From Lysobacterales bacterium (GTDB taxonomy: Bacteria > Pseudomonadota > Gammaproteobacteria > Xanthomonadales > Ahniellaceae): DNA of 64,000 bases. Within the stretch, counting starts at the first letter, position 1; each line of letters opens with the position of its first letter. Position numbers and translations under genes: made by a program. Positions 31,361 to 40,023 of the stretch are shown one piece after another. The notes under the pieces are model-generated. The model was given only the letters and a program-made list of their open reading frames with translations. It did not search any database and was not told the DNA's origin. The stretch is from the NCBI GenBank assembly GCA_016703225.1, contig JADJCM010000003.1, forward strand, positions 868,001 to 932,000. The letters run 5' to 3'.

Positions 31361-32688
31361 GGCAGCGGCTCCTCGGGGTCGTCGTCGCCATTGTCGTGCA
31401 CCGGCAACACGCTGCGCAGGTCGCGACTGCTGCGTGCCCCCAATTGTTTCAATTTTTCGACCTGCCCGAGCAGATGCCCGCGTCCGCTGCCGAGCTTGCT
31501 GATCGCGGCATCAATGCCCTCGCGCGCCTTGCCCACCTGCTCGGCGGCGCGCTGCAGGTCCTGGATCAGCGCCACGAACTTGTCGTAGAGCAGCCCGGCC
31601 CGCTCGGCGATCTTCTCGGCATTCAGCTGCCGGGCCTCGGCCTTCCAGACGTGATCAATGGTGCGCAGCATGCCGAGCAGCATGCCCGGGCTGACCACGA
31701 CCACGTCGCTGCGCAGCGCCAGTTCGTAGAGTTTCGGCTCGACGCGGATCGCTTCCAGATAGGCCGCTTCGATCGGCACGAACATCAGCACGATGCCATT
31801 CGACGCGAGGCCGCTCGAGTTGGCATAGCCGCGGCGTCCGAGGTCGTCGACGTGGCGGCGCATCGAACCGACGTGTTCGGCGAGATGCCGCTCGCGCGCG
31901 GTCGCATCAACCTCGTTGCACCAGCGCTCGAACGCGGTCAGCGAAACCTTGGCATCGATCACCACATCGCGGCCACCGGGCAGACGCACGATCACGTCCG
32001 GGCGCCGTACCTCGCTGCCCTCGTCGCGCAATACCACCTGGGTTTCGAAATCGCGGCCCGCGCACAGGCCTGAGGCTTCGAGCAAGCGCTCCAGCACCAG
32101 TTCGCCCCAGGCACCCTGGCTCTTGCTGTCGCCGGTCAGCGCGCGCGTCAGGTTCAATGCATCGCCGCTCAATCGCTCGCTCATCTGGCGCAAGTGGACG
32201 ATCTCGGTGCGCAGCACCGCGCGGCTCTCGCCTTCCTGCGCGCGCGATTCGACCACCAGTTGCTGGAACTGCTGCAACTGCTCGCGCAGCGGCGCCATCA
32301 AGGCACCCAATTGCTCGGCGTTGGCCGTGCTGAAGCGTTCGCTCTTGGCTTCGAGGATGGCCGTGGCCAGCGTCTGGAACTGCTGCCCCAGATGCTCGCG
32401 CGCGGTGTCGATCCAGCGCAGCTTCTCGCCCTGCGCCTGGGTCGACTCCTCGATCCGCGCCGCGAGCGCGGCGCGCGCTTCTGCCGCCTCGCGGGCGCGC
32501 GTGCGCTCCTCGTGCAGGTCAGCCTGAAGCGTTTGCAGGCGTTCAGCGAGTGCCGCGAATTCGCCATCGCGGCTGGCACGTCCGGCGTCGAAGCGCCGCT
32601 GCGCATTGCGCGCAGCCCAAAACGACATCGGCGCGGCCAGGAGGGCAGCGCCGATGAAGATTCCGATCAGGACACTGGCAACATCCAT
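31357..32688 (-). CDS. rmuC: DNA recombination protein RmuC
   Basis: A 443-residue protein that limits DNA inversions and rearrangements at repeats. It has an N-terminal membrane helix (VLIGIFIGAALLAAPMSFW), a long coiled coil (about 30-170, Glu/Gln/Ala-rich) and a C-terminal nuclease-like domain: SQGAWGELVLERLLEASGL, RRPDVIVRLPGGRDVVIDAK with the Asp and DAK of the PD-(D/E)XK type, and GIVLMFVPIEAAYLEAI. The ATG at 32688 gives the usual short N-terminal anchor. It is followed by hpt through an ATGA overlap. Confidence 0.93.
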   Translation of the reverse strand: MDVASVLIGIFIGAALLAAPMSFWAARNAQRRFDAGRASRDGEFAALAERLQTLQADLHEERTRAREAAEARAALAARIEESTQAQGEKLRWIDTAREHLGQQFQTLATAILEAKSERFSTANAEQLGALMAPLREQLQQFQQLVVESRAQEGESRAVLRTEIVHLRQMSERLSGDALNLTRALTGDSKSQGAWGELVLERLLEASGLCAGRDFETQVVLRDEGSEVRRPDVIVRLPGGRDVVIDAKVSLTAFERWCNEVDATARERHLAEHVGSMRRHVDDLGRRGYANSSGLASNGIVLMFVPIEAAYLEAIRVEPKLYELALRSDVVVVSPGMLLGMLRTIDHVWKAEARQLNAEKIAERAGLLYDKFVALIQDLQRAAEQVGKAREGIDAAISKLGSGRGHLLGQVEKLKQLGARSSRDLRSVLPVHDNGDDDPEEPLP

Positions 32689-32740
32689 GTCGCGAACGCT
32701 AGCAGAGGCGGCGTATCGCGTCGCCCCGCCGGCTTGTTGC

Positions 32741-33070
32741 TCAGGCCTTGGCGGCGTAGGCCGCGCACCAGCCCTTGGCGTTGACCGATTTGCCCGGGAA
32801 GATGCTGCACGGACGCCAGGCGTCGCCGTCGGCACCGGTCGCGAGCTTGCAGTTGGCGCAGGTCTGGGTCGGTTTGTGCGCCGGATACTTGGCGGCGTCG
32901 ACCTTGCTGCTGTCGTGCTTGTAACCAAGCGCGGCGGCGGTGGCATCCGCTTCGTCAATCTGCGGCAGCGCGCCCTGCGCATGTGCGAGGCGCGGTGCGA
33001 CAGCGGCGGCGGCCACGGCGGTCATGCCGATGGCCAGGAACTGGCGGCGGCTGGTCTTGATCTCGTTCAT
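32741..33070 (-). CDS. High-potential iron-sulfur protein (HiPIP)
   Basis: A 109-residue periplasmic electron carrier. It has a twin-arginine signal (TSRRQFLAIGMTAVAAAAVA, then PRLAHAQ). The mature domain has four cysteines for a [4Fe-4S] cluster in the CANCK ... WRPCSIFPG ... KGWCAAY pattern, with an aromatic GYKHD motif near its start. AGGAG lies 8 bases upstream of the ATG. HiPIPs serve photosynthetic or respiratory electron transfer, and nothing in the window indicates photosynthesis. Confidence 0.93.
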   Translation of the reverse strand: MNEIKTSRRQFLAIGMTAVAAAAVAPRLAHAQGALPQIDEADATAAALGYKHDSSKVDAAKYPAHKPTQTCANCKLATGADGDAWRPCSIFPGKSVNAKGWCAAYAAKA

Positions 33071-33166
33071 GCGCAAACTCCTGTGGATGAAATCTGGAAA
33101 CAGACAACTCGCGGCCGGCCCATGAATCGGAGCCGCGTTCGCGCCGCGATCATGCAACATCTCGGG

Positions 33167-33172
33167 TATATT
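33167..33172 (+). promoter_or_regulatory. Possible -10 element of mtnBDC
   Basis: TATATT 30 bases before the mtnB start stands out in a GC-rich background. No good -35 partner was found. mtnB has no visible Shine-Dalgarno sequence, and no S-box (SAM) riboswitch fold was seen in this short leader. Confidence 0.3.
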
Positions 33173-33202
33173 CGCGCGCCCTCTGGTTGATCGCGGTCAA
33201 GA

Positions 33203-33847
33203 ATGCTTCAGCCTAAGCAAGTCATTGATGCGAATGATTTTCGTTCTGCCGCCGAAGCGCTCGCAGAAACCGGTCGCGAGCTCGCGTTGCGCGGCTGGAC
33301 GCCCGCGACCAGCAGCAACTTCTCGCTGCGCCTCTCGCCGCAACTCGCGGCCATCACCATCTCCGGGCGTGACAAGGGAAGGCTCGGCGCCGAAGACATC
33401 ATGGTCGTGGATTTCGCTGGCCGCGCCGTAGGCAGCGCGCACCGACCTTCGGCCGAAACCCTGCTGCACACCCAGCTGTATGCGCACGACGCCGCGATCG
33501 GCTGCGTACTGCATACGCACTCGCGCGTGCAGACCGTGGCCTCGCGCTGTTTCGCCGAGCGTGGCGAAGTGCTGTTCGCCGGCTGGGAACTGCTCAAGGC
33601 CTTCCGCGGCTACGAGACGCACGAAGCAAGCATGAGCCTGCGCGTGCTGCCGAACTCGCAGGACATCCCGGCGCTGTGCGCCCTGATCGCGCCTTGGCTT
33701 GCGCATCCGCAGCCGCTGCACGGCTATCTGATCGACGGCCATGGCCTCTACGCCTGGGGCCGCGACCTCGCCGAGGCGCGCCGTCACCTCGATGCCTTCG
33801 AGTTCCTGCTCGCCTGCGAACTCGACCTGCGGAGCCTGCGCCGATGA
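33203..33847 (+). CDS. mtnB: Methylthioribulose-1-phosphate dehydratase
   Basis: A 214-residue class II aldolase-fold zinc enzyme of methionine salvage that dehydrates methylthioribulose-1-phosphate. RGWTPATSSNFSLRL and ITISGRDKGRL are the substrate-binding signatures, VLHTHSRV supplies zinc ligands, and YLIDGHGLYAWG supplies the later His. The ATG at 33203 lacks a clear ribosome binding site. It overlaps mtnD as ATGA. The mtnA and mtnK functions are not encoded here. Confidence 0.93.
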   Translation: MLQPKQVIDANDFRSAAEALAETGRELALRGWTPATSSNFSLRLSPQLAAITISGRDKGRLGAEDIMVVDFAGRAVGSAHRPSAETLLHTQLYAHDAAIGCVLHTHSRVQTVASRCFAERGEVLFAGWELLKAFRGYETHEASMSLRVLPNSQDIPALCALIAPWLAHPQPLHGYLIDGHGLYAWGRDLAEARRHLDAFEFLLACELDLRSLRR

Positions 33848-34389
33848 GTCGCCTGCGTATCTACCCCGAACACGACGCAGCCACGCTGCTCGAAGACACC
33901 GACGATGGCGCGCGCATCGCCGCGTTGCTCGCAGCCGAGGGCGTCCGCTTCGAGCGCTGGCAAGCGAGCGCTGCACTCACAGCGGGCGCCGACACCGACG
34001 CCGTGATCGCCGCGTATCGTGGCGACATCGATCGTCTGATGGCGGAGAAGTCCTACCGCAGTTTCGACGTGATCAGCATCGCGCCGGACCACCCGCAGAA
34101 GGAAGCGCTGCGCAGCAAGTTCCTCAATGAGCATCGCCATCGCGAAGACGAAGTGCGTTTCTTCGTCGCCGGTTGCGGCCTGTTCTTCCTGCACCTCGGC
34201 GAGCGCGTGTTCGAGGTGCGCTGCGAACAGGGGGACTTGATCGGCGTGCCGGATGGAGCGCGGCATTGGTTCGACATGGGCCCGAATCCATCGTTCATCG
34301 CCATCCGCATCTTCTCCAACCCCGACGGTTGGGTCGCCGAATTCAGCGGCGACGACATCGCCACGCGCTTCCCGCGTCTGGAGAACTGA
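33844..34389 (+). CDS. mtnD: Acireductone dioxygenase
   Basis: A 181-residue cupin enzyme that oxidises acireductone to the 2-keto acid of methionine plus formate when iron-bound. FLNEHRHREDEVRFFVAGCG gives the metal ligands His, His and Glu, and the later GARHWFDMG the third His. Length and motifs are normal. It is coupled to mtnB (ATGA) and mtnC (TGATG). Confidence 0.95.
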   Translation: MSRLRIYPEHDAATLLEDTDDGARIAALLAAEGVRFERWQASAALTAGADTDAVIAAYRGDIDRLMAEKSYRSFDVISIAPDHPQKEALRSKFLNEHRHREDEVRFFVAGCGLFFLHLGERVFEVRCEQGDLIGVPDGARHWFDMGPNPSFIAIRIFSNPDGWVAEFSGDDIATRFPRLEN

Positions 34390-35075
34390 TGGCCCGCATC
34401 CTCCTCACCGACATCGAGGGCACCACCAGCGCCATCGACTTCGTACACCGCGTGCTGTTTCCGTATTCGCGCGAGCGGCTGCCCGCGTTTGTCCACGCCC
34501 ATGCCGCGCAACCGGAGGTGCGCGCGGCGCTGGATGCAGTACGCGCCGAGAGCGGCGCTGCCGATGACGCGGCCGCAATCGAAACCCTGCTGCACTGGAT
34601 CGACATCGACCGCAAGGCGACGCCGCTGAAGACCTTGCAAGGGCTGATCTGGGAAGCCGGATACGCCGCAGGCGACTTCAGCGCGCACGTCTATGTCGAT
34701 GCCTTCGACCGCCTGCGCCAATGGCAGCGCGAGGGCGTGCCGCTGTATGTCTACTCGTCCGGTTCGGTCGCCGCGCAGAAGCTGTTTTTCGCGCACTCGG
34801 TATTCGGCGATCTGCTGCCATGGTTCGCCGGCCATTTCGACACCCACATCGGCGGCAAGCGCGAAGCCGAGTCCTACCGCCGCATCGCCGCGGCGATCGG
34901 CGTTCCGGCGGGCGACATTCTGTTCCTGTCGGACATCGAGGCCGAACTCGACGCCGCGCGCGGCGCCGGCATGGCCACGACGCAGTTGCTGCGCCCGGAC
35001 ACGCTGCCCGAAAGCCACGGCCGTCACGCCAGCGCCACCAGCTTCCGCGAGATCCGCTTGGACGGTGGAGCCTGA
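34389..35075 (+). CDS. mtnC: Enolase-phosphatase E1
   Basis: A 228-residue HAD-family enzyme that converts 2,3-diketo-5-methylthiopentyl-1-phosphate to acireductone by enolisation and dephosphorylation. LLTDIEGTTSAIDFVHRVLF is the motif I region, YVYSSGSVAAQKLFF the motif II region, and HIGGKREAESYRRIA with LFLSDIEAELDAARGAGM cover motifs III and IV. The start overlaps the mtnD stop by one base. The next gene, a C13 peptidase, begins three bases later. Confidence 0.95.
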   Translation: MARILLTDIEGTTSAIDFVHRVLFPYSRERLPAFVHAHAAQPEVRAALDAVRAESGAADDAAAIETLLHWIDIDRKATPLKTLQGLIWEAGYAAGDFSAHVYVDAFDRLRQWQREGVPLYVYSSGSVAAQKLFFAHSVFGDLLPWFAGHFDTHIGGKREAESYRRIAAAIGVPAGDILFLSDIEAELDAARGAGMATTQLLRPDTLPESHGRHASATSFREIRLDGGA

Positions 35076-35078
35076 GCG

Positions 35079-36455
35079 ATGCTGAACCCGCGTTTCTGGC
35101 GCGACGCCGTCCGCTGGCGGGTGCGACAGCCGGCGGCACTCGCAGGCTCCGGCGACTTCGCACTGGTGGCGTTCGCCTGCGTGCTCATTGGCGCCTTTGG
35201 CGACTGGGCCGCGGCGGAGCCAGGGATGCGCTTCACGTGGTCGGCGAGCGGCGCCTGGGCCCTGCTGATCGTGCTCGCCGCGGCGAGCGGCGCACTGACC
35301 GCACGCTGGCTCGGGCGCCCGGCCGCGGGTGCCACGTTCGGCATCCTGCTGCTCGTGACTCCGACCGCAATCGTGCTGGCCTTCGACCTGTTCGGCTGGG
35401 CAACGGTATCCCACGACGATCTCGACTATTCCTTCGGCAGCGCGTGGCGCGCAGCGCTTCCGGCGGCCGCACTCGTCTGCCTGGCCCGGACACGACACTT
35501 CGTCCCGGACGCCACGCGCCTGCGGCGCTGGACCGCGCCGCTCGTGGTGCCCGCGCTGGCCATGTTCCTGCTGGGCCGCAGCGATAACTGGTCCTCGTAC
35601 TACTACACCGAGGAGGACGCGATGGAGGAAGCCGCTGCGACCGCAGAACCACCTCGCGCCGATGCCAATCTCGACGTCGATCCCGAAGACCTGCTCGCGA
35701 TTCAGGACGACTTGGTCGACACGCAACTCGCGGGCCTGGCCGCGCAGCGTCCGGGCACCATCGACCTGTATGCATTGGCGCTCGGCGGCGATGCCTCCGA
35801 GTCGGTGTTTCGCAACGAGGTCAATCTCGCGTTGCAGCGCTTCGAAGCACGCTTCGGCACCACGCAGCGCAGCCTGCGGCTGCTCAACCACATCGACACG
35901 CTCGACGACACACCGCTGGCAACGCGCCGCAACCTGGCGCGCACGCTCGCCGGTATCGGGCGGATCATCGACCCGACCGAAGACCTGGTGCTGGTGTTCC
36001 TGACCTCGCATGGTTCGCCCGACCACGAATGGCTGGTGCAAGTCGGCGACTACGCGCTGACGCAGATCGTCCCCGAGGACCTCGCGGACGCCTTCGACGA
36101 CGCCGGCATCCGCTGGCGCATCGCCATTGTCTCGGCCTGCTACTCGGGCGGCTGGATCGAACCGCTGCGCTCGCCGACCAGCCTGGTCATCAGCTCGGCC
36201 CGCGCCGACCGTACTTCGTTCGGATGCGGCCGCGATGCCGAACTGACCTACTTCGGCCGCGCATTCCTCTCCGGCGCGCTCGCGGTCGAGGACGACCTGG
36301 TGGCCGCGTTCGCCGCGGCGGCGAAGAAAGTCGCGGAACGCGAACGCGCCGAAGGCTTCGAAGCGTCGGAGCCGCAGATCTCCGCCGGCGACGCCGTGCT
36401 GGCGCAACTCGCCGCGTGGCGGCAGCAACGCCCGCCGGTCGCGCTCAAGCGTTGA
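35079..36455 (+). CDS. Membrane-anchored C13-family (legumain-like) peptidase
   Basis: A 458-residue protein with about four N-terminal membrane helices (residues ~25-170), a short acidic linker and a C-terminal caspase-like C13 domain. LVLVFLTSHGSPDHEW contains the catalytic His, and IAIVSACYSGGWIEPL the catalytic Cys near residue 355. SLVISSARADRTSFGCG lines the substrate pocket. A GGAG seven bases before the ATG and the three-base gap after mtnC suggest co-transcription with mtnBDC, although no metabolic link is known. The 3' end overlaps the convergent phosphodiesterase by 11 bases. Confidence 0.85.
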   Translation: MLNPRFWRDAVRWRVRQPAALAGSGDFALVAFACVLIGAFGDWAAAEPGMRFTWSASGAWALLIVLAAASGALTARWLGRPAAGATFGILLLVTPTAIVLAFDLFGWATVSHDDLDYSFGSAWRAALPAAALVCLARTRHFVPDATRLRRWTAPLVVPALAMFLLGRSDNWSSYYYTEEDAMEEAAATAEPPRADANLDVDPEDLLAIQDDLVDTQLAGLAAQRPGTIDLYALALGGDASESVFRNEVNLALQRFEARFGTTQRSLRLLNHIDTLDDTPLATRRNLARTLAGIGRIIDPTEDLVLVFLTSHGSPDHEWLVQVGDYALTQIVPEDLADAFDDAGIRWRIAIVSACYSGGWIEPLRSPTSLVISSARADRTSFGCGRDAELTYFGRAFLSGALAVEDDLVAAFAAAAKKVAERERAEGFEASEPQISAGDAVLAQLAAWRQQRPPVALKR

Positions 36456-37359
36456 GCGCGCGCTCCGCGACCGCGGTCGCGGGAAAATCCGCGAACAGCG
36501 CATCGACGCCGAGATCGAACAGCGCGCGCAGTTCGGCGCGCACATCGGCGAATCCGGGCATCACCTGATCATCACGCAAGGTCCAGACGTGCACCTGCCA
36601 GCCGCGATCGTGCACCGCGCGCACCAGACCGGCATCGCCCCCAGCGCCGATCAGCGCCGACTTCGGCAGGGCCACGCCATCGAGCCAGGGATGAGTTCGC
36701 TGCAAGTTCTGCAACCACGCGGGATCGGCAAGGTCTGCGGATTCGCGCAACAGGAACACCGGCAGCGCCAGCGCCTCGTGCACGCGCCGCAAGGGCTCGG
36801 TCTCGAAGCACTGCAGCCACACCGGATCGAGCTTGCCGCCATGACCGCGCGCGCGCAGCAGGTCGATACAGATCGCGCTGACGTCGATGCCAGCAGCGGC
36901 AAAGAAGGCCGGATGCTTGAGCTCGGGATAGACCCCGACGCGCGCCCCCGTCGCGCTCGCGGCTGCGGCGATGTCGAGCAAATCCTCGAAGCGCGGCAGC
37001 GGAAAGCGCGAATCGAACACCCGACTGCGCTGGCCAAATGGCTGCAACGCACGCAGCGTCGCCAGCTCCTCGCTGCGAAAGTGGTGCACCGGCCAATCGT
37101 GGCGACCGCAGCGATCGCGCTCGCTGCGCGCCGCGAATACCACGCGGCGCGCGATGTCGGTGCTGCGTCGCAGCCCGGCATCATGGCGTGCGAACAACAC
37201 CCCATCGCGGCTCGGCACCAGGTCCGGCTCGATCAGGTCCGCGCCCTGCGCGATCGCCAGTTCATAACCCACCCGGGTGTGCTCCGGCCGCAGCCCGGAA
37301 GCACCGCGGTGCGCGATGATGCGAGTCGGTCGGCCATCGAGGGTCTGCCACTGGATCAT
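36445..37359 (-). CDS. Glycerophosphodiester phosphodiesterase
   Basis: A 304-residue TIM-barrel enzyme that hydrolyses deacylated phospholipid head groups to glycerol-3-phosphate and an alcohol. IIAHRGASGLRPEHT holds the first catalytic His and substrate Arg/Glu; LIEPDLVPSRDGVLFARHD holds the metal ligands Glu/Asp and the second His. VGVYPELKHPAFF is the third signature. No signal peptide is visible, so it is cytoplasmic, unlike periplasmic GlpQ. Confidence 0.9.
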   Translation of the reverse strand: MIQWQTLDGRPTRIIAHRGASGLRPEHTRVGYELAIAQGADLIEPDLVPSRDGVLFARHDAGLRRSTDIARRVVFAARSERDRCGRHDWPVHHFRSEELATLRALQPFGQRSRVFDSRFPLPRFEDLLDIAAAASATGARVGVYPELKHPAFFAAAGIDVSAICIDLLRARGHGGKLDPVWLQCFETEPLRRVHEALALPVFLLRESADLADPAWLQNLQRTHPWLDGVALPKSALIGAGGDAGLVRAVHDRGWQVHVWTLRDDQVMPGFADVRAELRALFDLGVDALFADFPATAVAERALNA

Positions 37360-37398
37360 GGTTTCGCTCCGCGCGGCGCAGGTTCGTGCATGCCGGGT

Positions 37399-37593
37399 TC
37401 AGACCGCGATGACGGTGTCGCTATAGCGGGCCACGATCGCATCGTGGGTCATCAGCCGCAGCGGTTCCACCAACGCCTGTGCGATCAGGATGCGATCGAA
37501 CGGGTCTCGATGGTGCGCCGGCAGGGCTTCGACCGCGAGCGCGTGCTCGGCAATCGCCCACAGCGCAACGTGCGTGTCGAGCAGCAGGTTCAC
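37399..37593 (-). pseudogene. VapC-like PIN-domain toxin with internal deletion
   Basis: Only 64 residues, about half the family length of ~125. The N-terminal MNLLLDTHVALWAI (with the first catalytic Asp) joins directly to AEHALAVEALPAHHRDPFDR and the normal PIN C-terminus (ILIAQALVEPLRLMTHDAIV). Roughly 60 residues of the middle, including an expected catalytic Glu, are missing in frame. The toxin is therefore probably inactive. The GTG start overlaps the antitoxin stop as GTGA, the normal arrangement for such pairs. Confidence 0.75.
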
Positions 37594-37838
37594 AGCGGAC
37601 TTGCGCCAAGGAACAGGTCCGCGACCTCCGCATTGTGCGAGTCGATATCGTCGGGAACTTTGAACTTGCCCTTGGCCACACCGAGGCGCTTGCCGGCCGG
37701 CACAGCGTCCACCGGGACCAGACGCGCCGCCGGGCGGCCGTTGCGCGCGATCACGATTTCGCGTTCGCGTCCCTGCTCGATCGCTTCGACCAGGCGCGAT
37801 AGCGAAGACTTGGCTTCCAGCATGTTGACCGACGGCAT
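37590..37838 (-). CDS. Phd/YefM-type antitoxin
   Basis: An 82-residue antitoxin. The N-terminal DNA-binding fold (VNMLEAKSSLSRLVEAIEQG, REIVIARNGRPAARLVPVD) is typical of prevent-host-death proteins. The C-terminal tail (KVPDDIDSHNAEVADLFLG) would wrap the toxin. GGGAG lies 8 bases before the ATG. It is 69 bases downstream of hisIE on the same strand. With its toxin truncated it is effectively an orphan, which may still repress its own promoter. Confidence 0.85.
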   Translation of the reverse strand: MPSVNMLEAKSSLSRLVEAIEQGREREIVIARNGRPAARLVPVDAVPAGKRLGVAKGKFKVPDDIDSHNAEVADLFLGASPL

Positions 37839-37907
37839 GGGTGCAACTCCCGTTTGTACCTTAGTCTAGTCTGGCCAGGCAACAAGCACCACGCACCCCG
37901 CCGATTT

Positions 37908-38540
37908 TCATCGGGCAGCCCCGCCGTTGGCCCGCTCCCGCAGCCGCCTCAGCACATCCTGGAAGTTGCGACCGCGCAGGTGCAGGGCGACGCCGAGGTG
38001 AAAGATCAGGTCGGCGGCTTCGTTGACCAGGGCGTCTTCATCCTGGGCGACGGCGGCGAGCGCGACTTCGACACCTTCCTCGCCCACCTTCTGCGCGACG
38101 CGGCGGATGCCGCCCTCGACCAGCCGGGTCGTGTAGCTGCCTGCGGGACGATCGCGCAGGCGCTGCGCGATCACGCTGTCGAGCCGTGCCAGCTCCGCGG
38201 CCAGCGTGTCTTGCTGCGGATCGAAACAGGTCTCGGAACCGCGGTGGCAAGTGGGACCGTTCGGCTTCGCTAGCAGCAGCAAGGTGTCGCCATCGCAATC
38301 CACAGCGACCGAGACCAGGTCCAGCGTGTGTCCGGAGGTCTCGCCCTTGGTCCAGAGGCGCTGTTTCGAGCGCGACCAGAACGTCACGCGCTCGTGCTCC
38401 AGCGTGTGCCGCAGTGCTTCGCGATCCATGTAGCCGAGCATCAGCACGCGCGCCGTGGTCGCGTCCTGCACGATCGCCGGCACCAAGCCTTCGCCCTTGG
38501 CGAAATCGACTGCGGCGATATCGAATGGCACTGTGCTCAT
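37908..38540 (-). CDS. hisIE: Bifunctional phosphoribosyl-AMP cyclohydrolase / phosphoribosyl-ATP pyrophosphatase
   Basis: Steps 2 and 3 of histidine synthesis in one 210-residue protein. The N-terminal HisI domain has MLGYMDREALRHTLE, FWSRSKQRLWTKGETSGH, VDCDGDTLLLL and GPTCHRGSETCF with its zinc cysteines. The C-terminal HisE domain has GSYTTRLVEGGIRRVAQKVG followed by EEGVEVALAA. It is the last gene of the his operon and overlaps hisF as ATGA. Confidence 0.96.
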   Translation of the reverse strand: MSTVPFDIAAVDFAKGEGLVPAIVQDATTARVLMLGYMDREALRHTLEHERVTFWSRSKQRLWTKGETSGHTLDLVSVAVDCDGDTLLLLAKPNGPTCHRGSETCFDPQQDTLAAELARLDSVIAQRLRDRPAGSYTTRLVEGGIRRVAQKVGEEGVEVALAAVAQDEDALVNEAADLIFHLGVALHLRGRNFQDVLRRLRERANGGAAR

Positions 38541-39304
38541 GGTCGCATCTCGATGCCCTGCCCGCGCAGGAATGACTTGAGTTCAGGGATCGGCAGCGTA
38601 CCGGAATGGAACACGCTGGCCGCGAGCGCGCCATCGACATCGGCGGCGCGAAACACATCGGCGAAATGCTGCGCCGTGCCGGCACCGCCGGAGGCGATCA
38701 GCGGCACGCCACAGACCGCCCGCACCGCCTGCAACTGCGCGAGGTCGTAGCCATGGCGGGCACCGTCGGAACTCATGCAGTTCAGCACGATCTCGCCGGC
38801 GCCGCGTTCGATCGCCTCGCGCACCCAGGCAGTGGTCTCGCGTGGCGACACGCGAGTCTTGTCGGGATCGCCGGTGTACTGGTGCACGCGCAGTTCGCCC
38901 TCGACCCGCTGCGAATCGACGCCGACGACTACGCACTGCACGCCGAACGCGGCGGCCAGGTCGTCGACCAGCTGTGGCCGCTCCAGCGCCGGCGAGTTGA
39001 CCGAGACCTTGTCGGCGCCGGCATGCAGGATGCGCTCGGCATCGGCCACCGAGCGGATTCCGCCGGCGACGCAGAACGGAATGTCGAGATGGCGCGCGAC
39101 CCGGCGCACCCACGCGGCATCGGCCGAACGCCCCTGCGGGCTCGCGGTGATGTCGTAGAACACCAGCTCGTCGGCGCCTTCGTCGCGATAGCGCAGCGCC
39201 AGTTCTTCGATCCCGCCCATGACCACGTGGTCGCGGAAGCGCACGCCCTTGACCACCTGGCCATCGCGCACGTCGAGACAGGGAATGATCCGCCGCGTCA
39301 GCAT
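38537..39304 (-). CDS. hisF: Imidazole glycerol phosphate synthase, cyclase subunit
   Basis: A 255-residue TIM-barrel subunit that joins ammonia from HisH to PRFAR to give imidazole glycerol phosphate and AICAR. RRIIPCLDVRDGQVVKGVRF with the catalytic Asp, DELVFYDITAS, FCVAGGIRSV, DKVSVNSPAL and IASGGAGTAQHF are all present. The ATG at 39304 overlaps the hisA end by 7 bases; the longer upstream frame is a shadow of hisA. Confidence 0.96.
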   Translation of the reverse strand: MLTRRIIPCLDVRDGQVVKGVRFRDHVVMGGIEELALRYRDEGADELVFYDITASPQGRSADAAWVRRVARHLDIPFCVAGGIRSVADAERILHAGADKVSVNSPALERPQLVDDLAAAFGVQCVVVGVDSQRVEGELRVHQYTGDPDKTRVSPRETTAWVREAIERGAGEIVLNCMSSDGARHGYDLAQLQAVRAVCGVPLIASGGAGTAQHFADVFRAADVDGALAASVFHSGTLPIPELKSFLRGQGIEMRP

Positions 39305-40023
39305 GCGTTGGCCTCGGCCACGCCGAAGCGGCCTTCGAGCAGGGCGCGGCCGATGATCGCACCGGCCACACCGAGCGCGCGCAGCGCGGCCAGCGCAGCG
39401 ACGCTGTCGATCCCGCCCGAGGCCTGGATGCGCGCATCGGGATGGCTGTGGCGCAGTTCGCGATACAGCGCCAAGCTCGGCCCGCCCATCATGCCGTCGC
39501 GGGCAATGTCGGTGACCAGGAACTGGTCGAGCCCGGCGTCGAGATAGCGCGACAGGCGTTCCGGCAGCGTGGTGCCGCTGGCCTCGGTCCAGCCGTGCAG
39601 CGGCAGCGTCCACACGCCATCGACCAGACGCGTGTCGAGTGCGATGACGATGCGATCGCGCCCGAAACTGCGCGCCCACTCGATCACCCGCTGCGGATCG
39701 CGCACCGCCACGCTGCCGACCACGGCGGCGGCAACGCCGCCGCGGAACAGGGCATAGAGGTCGGCCTCATCGCGCACGCCGCCGCCGGCCTGCACCGGCA
39801 CGCTGAGCGCAGTCGCGATCTCGCAGATCGCGAGCCGGTTGCGGCTGCCACCATCGCGCGCGGCATCCAGATCGACCACGTGCAGGCGCTGCGCGCCTTC
39901 GGCGGCATAGCGTTGCGCCAGTGTCACGGCGTCGAAGTCGTAGTCGCGCTGCTGGTTGTAGTCGCCTTGCGCAAGGCGCACCACGCGCCCGCCGCGCAGG
40001 TCGATCGCGGGAATCGGGATCAT
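39298..40023 (-). CDS. hisA: ProFAR isomerase
   Basis: A 241-residue TIM-barrel that isomerises ProFAR to PRFAR. IPAIDLRGGRVVRLAQGDYN starts the protein with its catalytic Asp, VPVQAGGGVRDEADL and LVTDIARDGMMGGPSL follow, with the second catalytic Asp, and IQASGGIDSVAAL closes the barrel. Overlaps hisH upstream (ATGA) and hisF downstream. Confidence 0.96.
   Translation of the reverse strand: MIPIPAIDLRGGRVVRLAQGDYNQQRDYDFDAVTLAQRYAAEGAQRLHVVDLDAARDGGSRNRLAICEIATALSVPVQAGGGVRDEADLYALFRGGVAAAVVGSVAVRDPQRVIEWARSFGRDRIVIALDTRLVDGVWTLPLHGWTEASGTTLPERLSRYLDAGLDQFLVTDIARDGMMGGPSLALYRELRHSHPDARIQASGGIDSVAALAALRALGVAGAIIGRALLEGRFGVAEANAC

Noticed and set aside
33071..33202. SAM-type riboswitch ahead of mtnBDC
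   Set aside because: The divergent gap is short and holds no recognisable S-box stems or terminator.
34053..36545. An 830-codon minus-strand frame opposite mtnC and the C13 peptidase
   Set aside because: Both plus-strand genes have catalytic motifs and coupled starts; the antisense frame has none.
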